NCBI GenBank assembly: GCA_025331565.1
Contig: JAFREQ010000131.1
Location: forward strand, 587,001 to 651,000
Direction: 5' to 3'
Origin: Holacanthus passer
Lineage: Eukaryota; Chordata; Actinopteri; Pomacanthidae
Length of the DNA: 64,000 bases
Shown here: in pieces, positions 48,721 through 62,600 of the stretch
Numbering within the stretch: position 1 is the first letter of the stretch
Layout: every line of letters begins with the position of its first letter
Position numbers and translations under genes: made by a program
Notes under the pieces: generated by a model
Database searches by the model: none
What the model was told of the DNA's origin: nothing
The model's input: only the letters and a program-made list of their open reading frames with translations

Positions 48721-49903
48721 GGTTTGCTTATGTCCAAATTGGGAATATACACTAGACTCAAGACCAGTTGATTCTGGACAGCGGTGCAGTTGGGGACACT
48801 TTTTGAATGCAGAGAGGTATTTTTAGTGATAGGGAAAGACACACAGCACAAGTAGTAAAGAAATGTAATAATCATTAACTCTTGCAATTGGAATAATAAC
48901 ATAACTTCCAGTTGAGTCTTATTTTACTTGTCAACAGTAGTAAAACATCTAGGTATGTCTCAGTCAAAACTAAAGTCGCTCCCAAAAATACAGTGACAAA
49001 GTGCTTTTTGAAGAGAGACAACAGAGGGGACAAAGACAGACAAGTCAGTATATATAAATATGAGGTTGTGATACATTGTAACATGTTATATGTAACTCAC
49101 CGGCTTCATTGTTGCTATGATATGCATATTTGTTGAGTAGCTCAGCACAAGCTTTCGGACAAGCAGCATGAGCCAACAGATCCCTAATTTAACCCAAACA
49201 TGTAAAACACTTGGAAGTTAAGACCCATTTAAACATTGAAATTATTACACAAATTTAGTTTTTACGTGTATCCTGCTACAGTTTTGCTTTAAAATACTAA
49301 AAATGTCCATCTGTGTTACTCCACAGTACAACAGTTAACATCACTTAGAAAACCTTGAAACAATGGATGATTAAGGAACATACAATGTGTTGTACTAAAT
49401 CCTCGTTCATGATATCAGAGTGAATATCCTTACATTGTAATCAATTAGGGCTCCTTTTAACAATCAGTCTTAGAAGTTACGAGTATTTTCAATAAGTTTT
49501 TCCAGGAACATGCTTTAATTTTTACATGTGTTTTCCAAAGACTTAAGAACCTATGTGGTGCTGAATAGAAATAACTATGCTTTAAAGGAACATTACATAT
49601 TTAACTGTCTGTAAATTCTGATACATAAATCCCAAATCGTAAATGTGAAACAACACAGTAGAAATGTTTTATTCTTGGAATCCATTCAGTATGAATAATA
49701 AGCTTAATGTTCAGCCAGCAGTCAGAGCTTTTGTCTGACTGTGTTACAGGATGGAAGTAAGTAAAGTAAATTAAACAGCAAATCATGCAAAGATAGTTTT
49801 TTAATGAATCATCAATTGATAGTGCCATTCAGTTCAGAGTAGTGACTGTAGTTTGTGTACATTTTCCTGTGAGTGAACCAAGTTATCTGTGGACTCTGAC
49901 AGG

Positions 49904-51661
49904 ATGGGTGACATAGCAGAAGATGAGTCAAGCTTCTACTCCAATGCAGAGGACTACTGGAAGGAGGTTGCCCCCACAGTGGATGGCATGCTGGGAGGCT
50001 ATGGCAGCATCTCCAGCATTGATATCAATGGATCCAAGGCTTTCCTGCAGAAGTTCCTCGGTGTAAGAAACTCTTTTAGGATGTCAGACAGTGATAATCC
50101 ATGTGTTTAAATACAACAAAACCACCACATAGATGCACATACCAAACAAATGCACCAACTATCAGCACAGATAATTGATAACATTAATTGAAGCACAGTA
50201 TTTGGTGCTGACATGACATTGTTTTGTAAAAAAGTTTTTATTTGTTTAATTTTCAGGTACATTTTCAACATATATGAATATAATTATAACCATCGAACAT
50301 TGAACACGAGTTTAACACTCTTAAAATGAAAAATAACATTTACTGTTTATCCAGTAACTTCAGACACATTGCATAACAAAGTTGACAGTGTAGAATGAAT
50401 GTACTTCATTATGACTATTTTATTTTTTTCATATGCTAAATTGCTGTGTATGCTGGGATGGGCTCCTGCCCCACACGTTCATTGACAAGAGGGTATAGGT
50501 GATGAAGATGTATGGATATACATTTGTCATATGATGTATCTTATGTCATCATTGGAAACATTTTCTTATACAATCGCAATATTGTTTCCTGCCAATAGCA
50601 TATTTTGATTGTATATGAGAACAAAATTCTGAATATTATCATTAGTTATAGCGGTTTCTATACTTTTGAGTATAGAAACTTACTTCACGAGTAACATCTT
50701 GTGTCTTTTTGGCCTTGAAGGAAGGGGAGGGGAAGACGGGCACAAGCTGTGCTCTGGACTGTGGAGCAGGCATTGGGAGGATCACCAAACGATTACTGCT
50801 GCCTCTGTTTAACACTGTGGACCTGGTGGACGTGACACAGGAGTTCCTGGACAAAGCCAAGACGTACCTAGGAGAGGATGGCAAGAGAGTGGGGAACTAC
50901 ATCTGCAGAGGCCTGCAGGACTTTGTACCAGAAAGTGGACGCTATGATGTCATCTGGATCCAGTGGGTCATTGGTGAGTCTGTCTTAATTGTTGCCATCA
51001 GTAAGCAATTGTTGTATGCCATACTTAGATTAATAACAACAGCAATTTTGCTCTAAGTGCATGATTTCCTTTGAAGAGAAACTGTTCAAAAGTGTGCGCT
51101 GTTATCCCCATTTGTATGAGTCACCACAATAGAATGATGTGGTCAGACAACAGGCTGAGTGTCCCTGTTCATTTTAGGCATATTGAAGCCTTAAGCCTGA
51201 GGGAAGATCAGAAGTCAGAGTACATAAGTGTTTTTGTTTTCCAGATGTAGCCTTTGGATGGGATTGCTGCTGCAGCAATTAAGGCAGCTTGGTAGTTAAG
51301 TGTTGCAAAGTCCCTCAATCAGTGCTCCATGGACAAAGAATATAACTCAAAACCTGCTATGTTCCACACTGAACACCTTTCCTCCTCCTCTTTTTTCCCT
51401 TCAGGCCACCTTACAGATAACCACTTGGTGGAGTTCTTGCGACGGTGCCAAAAAGCCCTGCGGCCCAACGGTCTTGTCGTGATCAAGGACAATGTGTCAT
51501 ATGAGGGTGTGGTCCCCGATGAGGTGGACAGCAGCGTCTGCCGCGACCTGGAAATAGTTCACAGTCTGGTGGGCAGAGCAGGCCTCCGCATTGTCTATGA
51601 GGAGCAACAAATGAACTTCCCGAAGGAGCTCTACCAAGTCCACACACTGGCTCTCAGATAG
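49904..51661 (+). CDS. ntmt1: N-terminal Xaa-Pro-Lys N-methyltransferase 1 (METTL11A/NRMT1)
   Basis: This enzyme transfers methyl groups from S-adenosylmethionine to the alpha-amino group of proteins starting X-Pro-Lys/Arg after Met removal (RCC1 and others), mainly in the nucleus. Coding exons: 49904-50062 (donor GTAAGA), 50721-50973 (acceptor TTGAAG, donor GTGAGT) and 51405-51661 (acceptor CCTTCAG). Together they make 669 bases, 222 aa plus stop, against 223 aa in human. Landmarks are PTVDGMLGGYGSISSIDI (about 25-42), the SAM-binding LDCGAGIGRITKRLLL (about 64-79), YDVIWIQWVIGHLTD (about 130-144, spanning the last junction), RPNGLVVIKDN, DEVDSSVCRDLE and the C-terminus HTLALR. Exon phases are 0 and 1 and join without gaps. 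The start is the first ATG after the acceptor and gives the family N-terminus. No disabling change seen. It converges with ndor1. Confidence 0.97.
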
Positions 51662-52057
51662 AGGACTGCTCCCTCCTCCTCCCTCCATGAGATAGGAAAA
51701 AGAGGCAGCCTTGTATACAAAGTATTTCTAATGTGGAAATGATGTTTTTTATGTCAGCAATCCATTTTTTATCTGTTTGGAAATGATCTGCAGTGTGATG
51801 CTGCATCACATTCTGGTTCCAATGTCCACTGGAAGCATATCAGATGTGGAGCATCTTCAAGCTGTCTGTTCCTAAGTGGACACATTTCCAGTATTGTTTA
51901 GAGTTGTTTCATGGACATTTGTGACGTTTTACAGCTTATTGAAAACATGTCCGCACTTCATTTCTGATCAATGTAGTGATAGAGACTTTGTGGCTGTATT
52001 TTACTGGTTTTAATAAGGGGTGTCCTGATCCAGATACTTCTGTTTACCTAAGTATTG

Positions 52058-52063
52058 ATTAAA
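52058..52063 (+). terminator. Candidate ntmt1 poly(A) signal
   Basis: ATTAAA is the first canonical-type hexamer after the stop, giving a 3'UTR of about 420 bases. Weaker AATAAG lies near 52011. Use is inferred. Confidence 0.35.
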
Positions 52064-54403
52064 TGTATCTGACACATTGGAATAACAGCTAAAGTTGTCT
52101 AAATGCAGCCCACCTTATTTTTCACGAGCTACTTAATCCAAATACTGGAGGTCCTGGTTCAATAATATTAAGTTGATCAGCCAAAATTATTGATATGATA
52201 TAGATGGAAGAACACAGCTCTGGAAACTGGCACAGCATGATGGGGCACAGGGGAGAGGTATCAATCTATTAGAACTACAGAAATAATTGGTCAGCTCTGT
52301 GGAGGTGAGAAAAGAGCCAGGCTATGAGCCAGGCCCTCTGTTCTCTTTTTACATTCTTAACACAACTCTTTCCAAACGCAGCGCATCAATATTTCTGTTA
52401 GACTGAGCAACACCACTCAGTTAAAGTTGAGCAAACAGGAAACACACACTTGAATTTGTCCGTCATTCGGGCATCAGTAGAAAAGAATGGGAAGCGAATG
52501 CTTGTATACCAGAAATGGAATGTGACCCTGCTTTAACCTGGCTGTAACCGGCGCAGCTTAGCATACGCGGGTGTCAGAACAGTCAGTCACCGGTGCAATC
52601 AAATCATCGCTCACATTCGCACACTAATGTTCCCTTGCAATATACTGCCTTGTATAGCCTGGCTGTCATTGAGGAGAGCAGCACTGCAACACTACCAGGC
52701 TGAAGTAGACAAAATGAAGCAGCAAGTATTTGGATAGTTAATTCTTTGAGTAATCTTTAAGTTATTTACATGGACCACAGGTTGGACAGAACAATTTTAA
52801 GACATTTACTTGGGCTCTGGGAAACTGTGATGGAAGATTTCCATTATTTCTGATGTTTTATAGACGAACTGTGTAATGGATTCATCAAGAAAATAATCTG
52901 CTGATTAATGATAATGAAAATTATTATTAGTTGCAGCCGTAAACCACAGTGTATGCATACAGTGCAATATGCTGCTTCACGTCACTTCACTTTGGGGTAG
53001 AAGTGATGTAAGTAAAACTAGTCTTGCTCCATGCATGTAAAGACTAAGTCAATATCTAAAGTAAGCATCAGTGAATATGAAATTCTAGTGCATTGTCATT
53101 AAACGTAGCTATACAGCAAAAGTGATCCATGAGAGACAAGAGCTTCTCTGGCTAAAGTAGACTCAAAGACTTTGAGCCACAAGCAAGATGCTTCAGTTAT
53201 TCATCAAGTGGACTTCAGCTGCAACAGCACATCATCTCCAGGAGCAGTGACACAGACACATTCAGTAGATATTGGCAGTTGTGGTGAGGTGTGAAGGTGG
53301 AGGGATCAGAACTGTATTTGTTTACCTCAAGCAAGCTAAAAGATAAAGGGAACAATCTAGGAATTTGAGACAATGTGTGTGTCCTTTTGTCTGCAGTTGT
53401 CTGTTCAAGGCACACTTAACTACAGAGCATGCATGAGGTCAAATACTGTATCTTCAGTTTCTTTACATAAAAAATCCACACTGTGTGACATTACATATTT
53501 TCTACATCTGCTTGTTCCAGGACTTCACTGAAACTTTATGATGCTTACTTAAGTGTGAAGTCAAAGTACCCAACTACCTGTCAGGAGAGCAGTTAAGATT
53601 CTATCACTTCGTGCATTGTTGCACTGTTCATCCGTTATGAATTTCCATTTTGAGAGTGAGTTCAGCAGAAGATGCCACAAATAAAAGGTGAGTGTTCTCT
53701 CTGCTCTTCTTGAGGAGCAGAAATGTTGGTTTTATCAAATAGTTATGTTTGAGTAAAACATGTTGGTTTCTGTATCTGAATAGTGTCCTGTTTAAATAGC
53801 TGTTTTCATTCTGAATGCTTAGTTTGTTTGACTCAGCTGTATAATATTTATTACAATAATGTGAGACAGATCAGTTTTACAGAACAGATAGTTGGTGTAG
53901 TTACTTTAATATGCAATTCTGATCATGAAGACTGGTAAGGTATCCTGGTAAGGATTTATAATATCAGCATTTACTAATTTTAGCCTTTAGTTTATGGAGA
54001 CTTTGCTATTTGTCCAGATACAATTTGACTCTGGTCTATGGCTGCCATTATTAAAATGAAATCATTTTAATCAAATTGAAATGAACACATGAAATAAGTG
54101 CAAAAAAATCACGGTAAAACTGTAATATTCAATTTTTATGTCCACAAATGCATAATTACCAGCCATATAAATTACAATGAAAACACTGGCAACAATATTG
54201 ATAATGAAAATGAGCATTTTTAGGAACAATATGTTTAGTTTTATATCATGTTGAGAGAAAGTTCACTAAGATTGGACAATAGGGGCTTGTGACCTCAATT
54301 AGTCCCAGTCTGACACCTTCTTCACGTTTTAACATAAAGTGCAAATTGATCCGGATCAGATTACTGGCCGTGTACCCCTGTGATCGGTGAACATCTGATA
54401 GTG
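52064..54403. other. Convergent intergenic region between ntmt1 and ndor1
   Basis: No exon, RNA gene or clear repeat copy was recognised. Moderately AT-rich, with a somewhat repeat-like patch at about 52440-52620. An AATAAA at about 53680 could be an alternative ntmt1 poly(A) site. Confidence 0.4.
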
Positions 54404-54409
54404 TTTATT
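54404..54409 (-). terminator. Candidate ndor1 poly(A) signal
   Basis: AATAAA on the minus strand (TTTATT on plus), the first canonical hexamer after the stop, implying a 3'UTR of about 865 bases. Use is inferred. Confidence 0.35.
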
Positions 54410-55268
54410 GATTATATGTCTTTTCCATAAGGCATTATTTAAAGCTGTATTTTGTCAATGAACACAATTGTGTTGGTGTAACAAAATAATCTCAGCTCAA
54501 GGATTCACTTATAAGCTGGTGATGTGATAACAGGAGGGTTTAAAAGTAGTCTCTGCTGTTGGACGAGAATGTCCTCCTTTTTCCAGCCGTCCACTGACTC
54601 CTGGTCAATGACTCTGACCCATTCTAGTTCAGAGACACAGGTTACAATCTATGGTGGCTTCACCATCAGTCATCAAATGGGGGCTGATCAATGGGGCCTC
54701 TGATCACCTGTCTCGCACACAGTGGTACAGAAAGGGAAACACATGGATGTGACACCAGTACTGCTGCTCAGGTGTTAACATGCAATCTCAGCTTAAGTTG
54801 CTGACAGCCAATATAAAGAGAAAACAGCCCTGTGTTAAAATGAGGCAGAGGGCTGCACTGGTGGAATATGTTTCTGGTACCAGTGAGACATGAAATACGA
54901 TCCAGGAAGTCCAGTTGGAGTAACAGATAAATGCATTTTATGATTTGGAATACACAATGACAGGATTTTGTAACTCTTGTAAGTTATCATGGGCAGCAAC
55001 TTTTTTTTATGTTTCATCACAAAGAAACAGTAGAAATACTCTGTTCATGTTACAAAGTAATTATCAGGAATGTCTTTCTGGCTGACGATGCTTTCAAGAG
55101 GGGCTAAAATAAACTGATGACTGATGTGAACTGCAGCACCTCAATTCAACCAGCTGATGACCTAAGTATGGATGATTTGATTCCACAGCGGGGACTCTAT
55201 CACGCAGTCAACATGGCACCAGCAGCCTTATGTGAACTCTGCCGAGCAGTGAGGCGAGGTCATATCGA

Positions 55269-56580
55269 TTAGGACCAGGTCTCACTCTGGAATCGGCCCG
55301 ACCTCTCCATGGCTGCCAGCATTTGCTCGGCGTCCTCGGCAGACACGCTCCCCTCCTGCTGGAACACTTCTTTCAGAGCGTCACACACGCTGGCTGGCAT
55401 CTGTTTAGCATTGCTGCACAGAAGAACAAAAAAACCAAGGTGAACACTGTATACTCACGGCCACTCAGTGTTTGTACTGTCTCTTTTTTAACACAGCACA
55501 GAAATTCAGCTACATGCCACCATGAAACACTGGTAGACTTATTTTTATCCCACATCCCTGATGAGAATTGTGGGGCCTGTGTGACAAAAGCTCTCATAAA
55601 GTTCTCAAGCTTCAGTGAGTCTATATCTAAGCCTAGAAAAGTGGTCTCAAGAAGAAGGTGGTCAAGAGACAGGAGAGAACAAAGCATCAGATGATTAACA
55701 AATACTAACAAGTATCATGTGTGCGTCAAAGCCTGATATATCTTATTCCTCTGTGCTCTGCCATATCACACTGTTGTTGAACTGGGTGACATGTTCCTTC
55801 ATTACCATGAACACATACACTGCAGATTATTTTCACTTAATCCCATAACACAATACCACATGAGGGGCAGCTGTGGCTCAGGAGGCTCAGGAGGTAGAGA
55901 AGGCCGTCCACCAATCAGAAGGTTAGTGGTTCGATCCCTGGCCCCTGCAGTCTACCAGTCGAAGTGTCCTTGGGCAAGATACCGAACCCCAAATTGCTCC
56001 CGATGGCTGTTCCATTGGTGTGTGAATGTGTGTGTGTGGTGGTGGAAGAGAAGAGTCCAATCAGCCACCATGTATGAATATGGGTGAATGCTGGCTCGCT
56101 TTGTGAAGCACTTTGAGTGGTCTAAGAAGACTAGAAAAGCGTTATATAAATGCAGTCCATTTACCATTCACATATACTTATGTGTATTAATCAACAGGTG
56201 AAACTAGTCCTCAACATATACATTATTTCCTCCTGCTTCATAGGTCAAGAGGTCCTGGAATCAAGTCAGAGTTAGCTGGACAATAGCAGTATACAGAGGG
56301 AAAGCCTGAATCTGTATTGCCAACTGAAAATGAAATTTGACAAAAAATCAGGCGAGCAGAACCAGTTTCCAGCTTCGTACAGGCATCTGACTATTGTTTT
56401 AAGACAGACTGGAAAAAATGTGAGTCTATCCTAAATACCTGGATATACTTGGACTCACCCAGCGATGTAAAAGCAGGCATTTTTATTGGCAATCAGGTCC
56501 CACAGGAGCTCAGCATTCTCCCTCACACGGTGCTGCACGTACACCTTTTCCTCCTGAAATACAAAAACATTATAGAATAC

Positions 56581-56622
<42 letters not shown>

Positions 56623-59600
56623 TTAACATTAGACATTTTAAAAATTTAAAGATATTTTAAAGATAAAGATACTGAAGATATTTTACATAAGGAATTTTTT
56701 TTTTTGCTTCCCTTAGCAGAATTTTTGAAAATTCTGAAAATTCTGTGACTGTGTATTAATTAACTCATAGTGCAGAGGGTTAATTATCTGAACAGTCACT
56801 AATTAGTTATCCAAGACAGAAAAAAGGGGACATAACAAAAATAGAAACAGCACAATAATGTGCATACACATGTATAATATTTTCAAACAAACTTCAAAAT
56901 TAAGTCATAGAAATAAAGAAAGTATCAAGATATAAAGAGCTGATCTACAACCTTTCTTTGTACACCTGCAGACATTTAACAGTGGAAATGGCACGGCTTC
57001 TTATAGCCACAGTGTTATAATGGCTGACTTTGGTGCCCCCCAGTGGTAATACAAAAAAGACACTGGAAGACACAGAGGGTCTACGGGCAGACATCATTTT
57101 ATGCTGATGGGGGATGAATGGGTTGAACACAACAGACATTGACTACATCTATTTTCACCTGGATTGTTTCATATTTCTACAAATTAAAACCTATACCATC
57201 AGAATAAACTGAATCTATAATTGATAGTTCTTTGGTGGTTCTTGTGTTTGTACACAGTATGAATGGTGAGTTTCTGTCCCTTCCTGTGATGATTGACATG
57301 CATGTGTGTGTGTCTCACCTGGTCTCGTGAGAAGGCAGTGAAGAGTGTCAGGTGTCCAGCCTTCATCATGTCCTCCCACTCTGAACTGAAGTAGAAGTCT
57401 TTGGACTCAGAGCGACAGCCAAAAAACAGGACGTTGTCTAAACAGCAGGAAGACGATTTGAACTTGTGTCATGTCAGAGTTTGTGAAATGATGTGACAAA
57501 GTCAGAGAGGTAAAGATCTCACCGTGCTTTGCCTGAGCAATCCTCTCTTGTAAAGCCGACCTGAAGGGTGCCACTCCTGTTCCAGGTCCAACCATTATCA
57601 CAGGGGTGTCCTTCTCTTCAGGGAACTTCAGAGTTCCCTTCTTCACCCACAGGGGCACATACACCTCCCCTGTAACACCATTTAGTACAACACAATAAAT
57701 GGTTGCATGACTTTAATTTAGCTTTGTAATGTCACAGATAATCTAACAGACAACGTCTTGGTGAGGGTTACAGTATTTAGTTATGCCATGTCTGTATTCC
57801 AAAAATTTTAATTCTACAAATTCTCAAATACCAGCCTTTACTTTCCTCAATTGCAAAGAAAACCAAGCCTTTATTTGAAATTGGCTTATAGTCCCTTAGA
57901 GACAGGTCCATATTCCTAATTTCACATTTTGTGAATATATTTGATGATATTTGGATAAAATTTCTCCGTCTTCTGATCTTGTGGATGCTGTTGGCTGTTT
58001 GCCTCCATATTTACCTGCTGTCTTGTTAGTTCAGTGTAATGTGTGTTTCCACAGCACCGATTCCATCAGTATAAGTCATGTCAATCACTTTCTCTATTAC
58101 AAAGAAATAATGTTTACTCACTAACTGACCACAGTTGGTTCTGCTTTTTTTTGTACCAAGCTATCAGCAATGAAACTCAATACTTCCTGCATACATTTTA
58201 AAAAACATAAAAAGCCTCCCTGTGGATAAACACACAAGATACCTGCCTTCCCTGATGAGGCTTTGATAAGAAACATCTACAGGAAGAGTTGAGTATCACA
58301 GCACCTTAATTTTTCAACAAAAAATGCAAAAGAGGCAAATGGTATTAATTAGTCAGCGACAACTGTATTTGTTGGATTCAATTGTGTGATTTGGAGATTT
58401 AAAGGATTTGGATGTTGTGGTCTGAATCTGTATCAACAATTGATGTCTGTTAATTTTGGAATCACTGTTACTGAAGTGTGGAGAGATGGAGGTGAGTGCC
58501 ACCGACTCTCCTTGTCTTTAGGCATGGAGCCGCATGGTTTTTGACCACCACTAATGCTGATTTTGTGAATTGTTTGTTTCAATTCTCAGACTTTTGCATA
58601 TGTGCTTTTGCAGTAAGAAAACCTGGTTTGGAATACTTCTTGAGTGTTATTGAAAATGTATGAGTGTGTTGACTATGGATGCACACCTGAGGACCTGAGA
58701 ACTACAAAGAAGCAAAAAGTGAGTAAGTATGTGGAGCAAATAAGTGAGCACATGAGTAATGCTGTAAGTATTTGTGTGAAGAGGAGAAAGTGAGAGCAGC
58801 AGAGTGGTGACATGTCTTCTGCTGTACCGATAATACAAGTAAATGTTTTTTATCTTAACTTTATTAGCAATTAGCCCTCATTTCTTATTAACTGATTAGA
58901 ACTATTTCAATTCAGCAATCATGAATTTCATTTGTACCATAGAGAAAATTCTAATTAGGACAAAATTGGTGAATGCCACAAATTCTCTCAAATGTATTGA
59001 CACATCTATTTCAACAGGTAGGAAAAGTATGTATGACACCTCTGTGATATAACACTTGTAATGTGTGGTGAGACCTTGTGCGGGGTCCAGGGAGGCCAAC
59101 CAGGTGGAGCAGAGGCCTGTTCGAGGTTTGAACAGCTTGGTTTTGTAACGAACCACAGCTACCAAGATCTGAAGCCTGTTTGGGTGAGCCTGTGTGGAGA
59201 GAAGACTTTTCAAAACTAAGTCAAGATTTCACTGTGACTTTTACTACAGCTTTACTACGGAACACCGTGCTACCTGGAGAGAGGAGGCGATGGAGAACGA
59301 GCGAGGCTGGATCTCAGGGAACAGATCTAGGAGATAGTTGACCTTGAGTTCTGCTGTAGTGTGGGGGAAATCTGCCAAGACCTGCAGCAGCAAGAGCACA
59401 ACACACTCAAGCAGGTCAAAGGACATGTTTATATATTTAAATCCTCTCTATGTTGGATCAGAACATCTCTGACATGACATTCTATAATGTCAAACATTCA
59501 GGATTCTATAATCACATGGAATCCTACACACAGGGGCTTTATAATTACAAAGCTGAATCAAAAGCAAAGTTTCAACTGGAACCATTGGAAGGCATAGTGT

Positions 59601-62600
59601 GATACCATTCCTTGACGAAACTAAATTCCCTGAGCCATCACCTCCAGAGCGGTGCGTCTGGGCCGGTTGCAGTAGCCGTGCAGCTCGTCCTGGCCGGCCG
59701 CTGAGCTGAACTCAATCAGCTTCTCCTGCTCCAGTTCGTTGGTGGCAAAGGTAGACAGCAGCTCAAAGAAGGAGCGGCGAGGCACAGCGGAGATATCCAG
59801 GTAGCTCTCCACCAGGTGGCGCACAGTGCAGGGCTGAGGGAGCCTGGCTGGAACTGAGAAGACAGAGGTTCATTCACAAGACTACTAGCTACCTGCCAGT
59901 TGGTGAGCTTGCTGGGCAATAAAGGATTGGCTAATAAACAGGGACTGATTCCAATGTTATGAAAATTGAAATTATAATATAATATGTGACCTTCATAAAA
60001 GAGTCAAAAAAAAGACATAAAACATGAAATAAATGTCACTGGAAAAAAAGTTTGAAAAGTGCATTTTGAATCAATGAGGGGTAATTTCACAATTTACTGT
60101 TTTATGTATACATTTTTTACAATATATTGATGTGATAATTTCATAAAGTCTTTATTTCATACTAAAACTGGGGCTTAATTTGATGAAGGCTCATGACTGT
60201 CAAAAGAAGGTGACAGGGGTGTTAATGATAGAGCAGGTTATTAGCTGAAATTAATTTACTATTTTGTCACTTCTAGAACCGGAATATACTCATTTAGATC
60301 TAAAGCCACTTGTTAAGATTCAAGATTTCTTTACTATAAACCAAGAGTCATGGATAGTGGACACAGTGAAAACACACAGATACACACACACTCACACACG
60401 CCTACCTGCAGTGCTGTCTGTGGCCCTGAGAGTGAACCTGGCCTCTGGATCCAGTCTCAGCAGCTGACAGAACTGCTGCACGTCTTCTGGGGCGTTACAA
60501 GGATACATCATCACCACGTCACCAGCAGCAAATCTACACAGCAATACCACAACTAATGTTGGGACAAGTCCAAGAGGGCATAGCTCTTTGATTGTGCATT
60601 CAAAAGCATTCAGTCATTTTGCTTATGCAGACAAGAGACTGACAGGTTAAATTGTCGTCAGATTAACATAAAGGAGGGTTCAATATTACTCACACAATGT
60701 TGGATCCAGTGATATCAAACTCAATGTGCCTCACGTCCTGAAAGTGTGACATGTCCGTTACTCTTCTATTAGACACTACTCTGGAAGGAAAGGGATGGGA
60801 CTGGGAGGGGACAGTTTGCGCTGTGGGAATCCTCAGCCTGTCGTCTGTCTTCTCTTTCACATTATCCAAGAAGTGGAAAGTGTACGTTGGAGGAAGCCTG
60901 CCAAGAACAAAACAAGCAAAAAACAATCCAACTGACCAGGATTCAACACAAAACCCAAATGCACATAAACTTTCAATAAAAATATGCAATGACAGAATAA
61001 CATACTGTGCCAAATCAAGTGGAAACTCACGGTTCATCTTCTCTCAGTGGAATCACATCAGCCAAAGATGGGTACAGAGCAAACACTTTCTCCCAAAATG
61101 ATGTAAGCCACGGGTCAATCACAGCATCTGACCTGGTTGAGACAGATTTTGAGGTAAGCAAACACATACCATAGGCTGGGAACACCTGTTGCATGTCCCT
61201 CATTCCCCTCTTTCTCCCCACGTTTTACGTTACTGAAGCACCATCTAAATGCCATCATCTGACAGGTTTGCTCTGAGCTCATACATACATTCAACTCTAA
61301 CATAAGATAAGATAAACCTTTATTCGTCCCTCATTGGGGAAATTTGTAAAACTAGATGAGGCCCCAGCGAGATTTGAACTCGCGACCCCTGGTTTACAAG
61401 ACCAGTGCTCTAACCCCTGAGCTATGGAGCCCATAAAACAGTACATTTCACTGCTACTGCACAATGCATTCAGGAGTGATGGTAGTCGATGTCCAATAAG
61501 GCCACAAGAAGTCTACAGGAATTCGCCAACCAATTACTGTAAAGCAGTAAGGAGTGCGGTACCAAACAAACAAATTAATATGGGATTTTTTTTCTTGCTG
61601 ATCCAAACATATAATGGGGCAAATTTGGTTAACTTTTGTAGAAAAAAAGCAAAAGCATAATTAATGGTTTAAAATCTGTATATGAAAAGATGTGTCTTTG
61701 ATCAAACAATCAAAAGGGAAAAAAAGAATTTTGCTTTCAGACGCCATGGTTCAAGACTTATGAGCCACAATTTAAAGTGCTTAATAAATGGCCACATGGT
61801 GACAGTATTGGGTCTGTGTCTCCATATGTGTTTGTCCTTCAATTTCTAGACAATCATCCATCTGACTGACTTCACAATTAGCAGGTGAATTGCTGAGGAC
61901 CCAAGAAAGTACAGAGTTGAGTGTGAAGTAATTTGGATGAGAGGTTCTCGAGAAACATAAAAAAAACTTTGCCCTGCATGGACAATAAAGCAGTGACATA
62001 AGTTAGATCCCTCCCCACCCCTCCCTCATCCCAAGAACTGCATGTGGGAACCACAACTAACATTGTCTTTTTCCAAAGTATATGAAAAACATAGAGTCAG
62101 CAGGTACAAATGCAGAGAGAAATCTATAAAAACTTCTATTTGATGAGTACAAATCTATTAAAATGCTGCAGAAAAACATGATAAAAATACCTGGAATAAA
62201 ATTACATTCTGAGCTTTATGTTTCTTCCCCAGCTATTGAAGTATCCCATGATTCACTTGTTCCTTCGGACATGGTGTTTCTTACCCCAGGTCATGTTGGT
62301 CATCTGCCAGCCCCACAGGCAGCAACATGCTGGCACCCAGCTGCAGAAGGCGCTTATGTAACTTCTTAGCCACAAAATTGAACCTATGGGTGAAAGTGGT
62401 TGATGCCTTTATAGAGGCCATGAGTCACTCTGAATGTGTAATGTGAGAACTGTAAAGTTGAAAAGGACTGACTTTGGATAGGAGGAGTCCCCCAGACCCA
62501 GTATGGCACAGTCCAGCCGACTGAGAGAGCCAACAGGCAATGACTTCTTGAAGACAAACCTCCAGAAGTTCTTTGAAGAAAGCAGACAGAAACCCATAAG

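Noticed and set aside
48523..48902. Open frames of poly-Cys/Val and poly-Thr/His
   Set aside because: Readings of the GT microsatellite.
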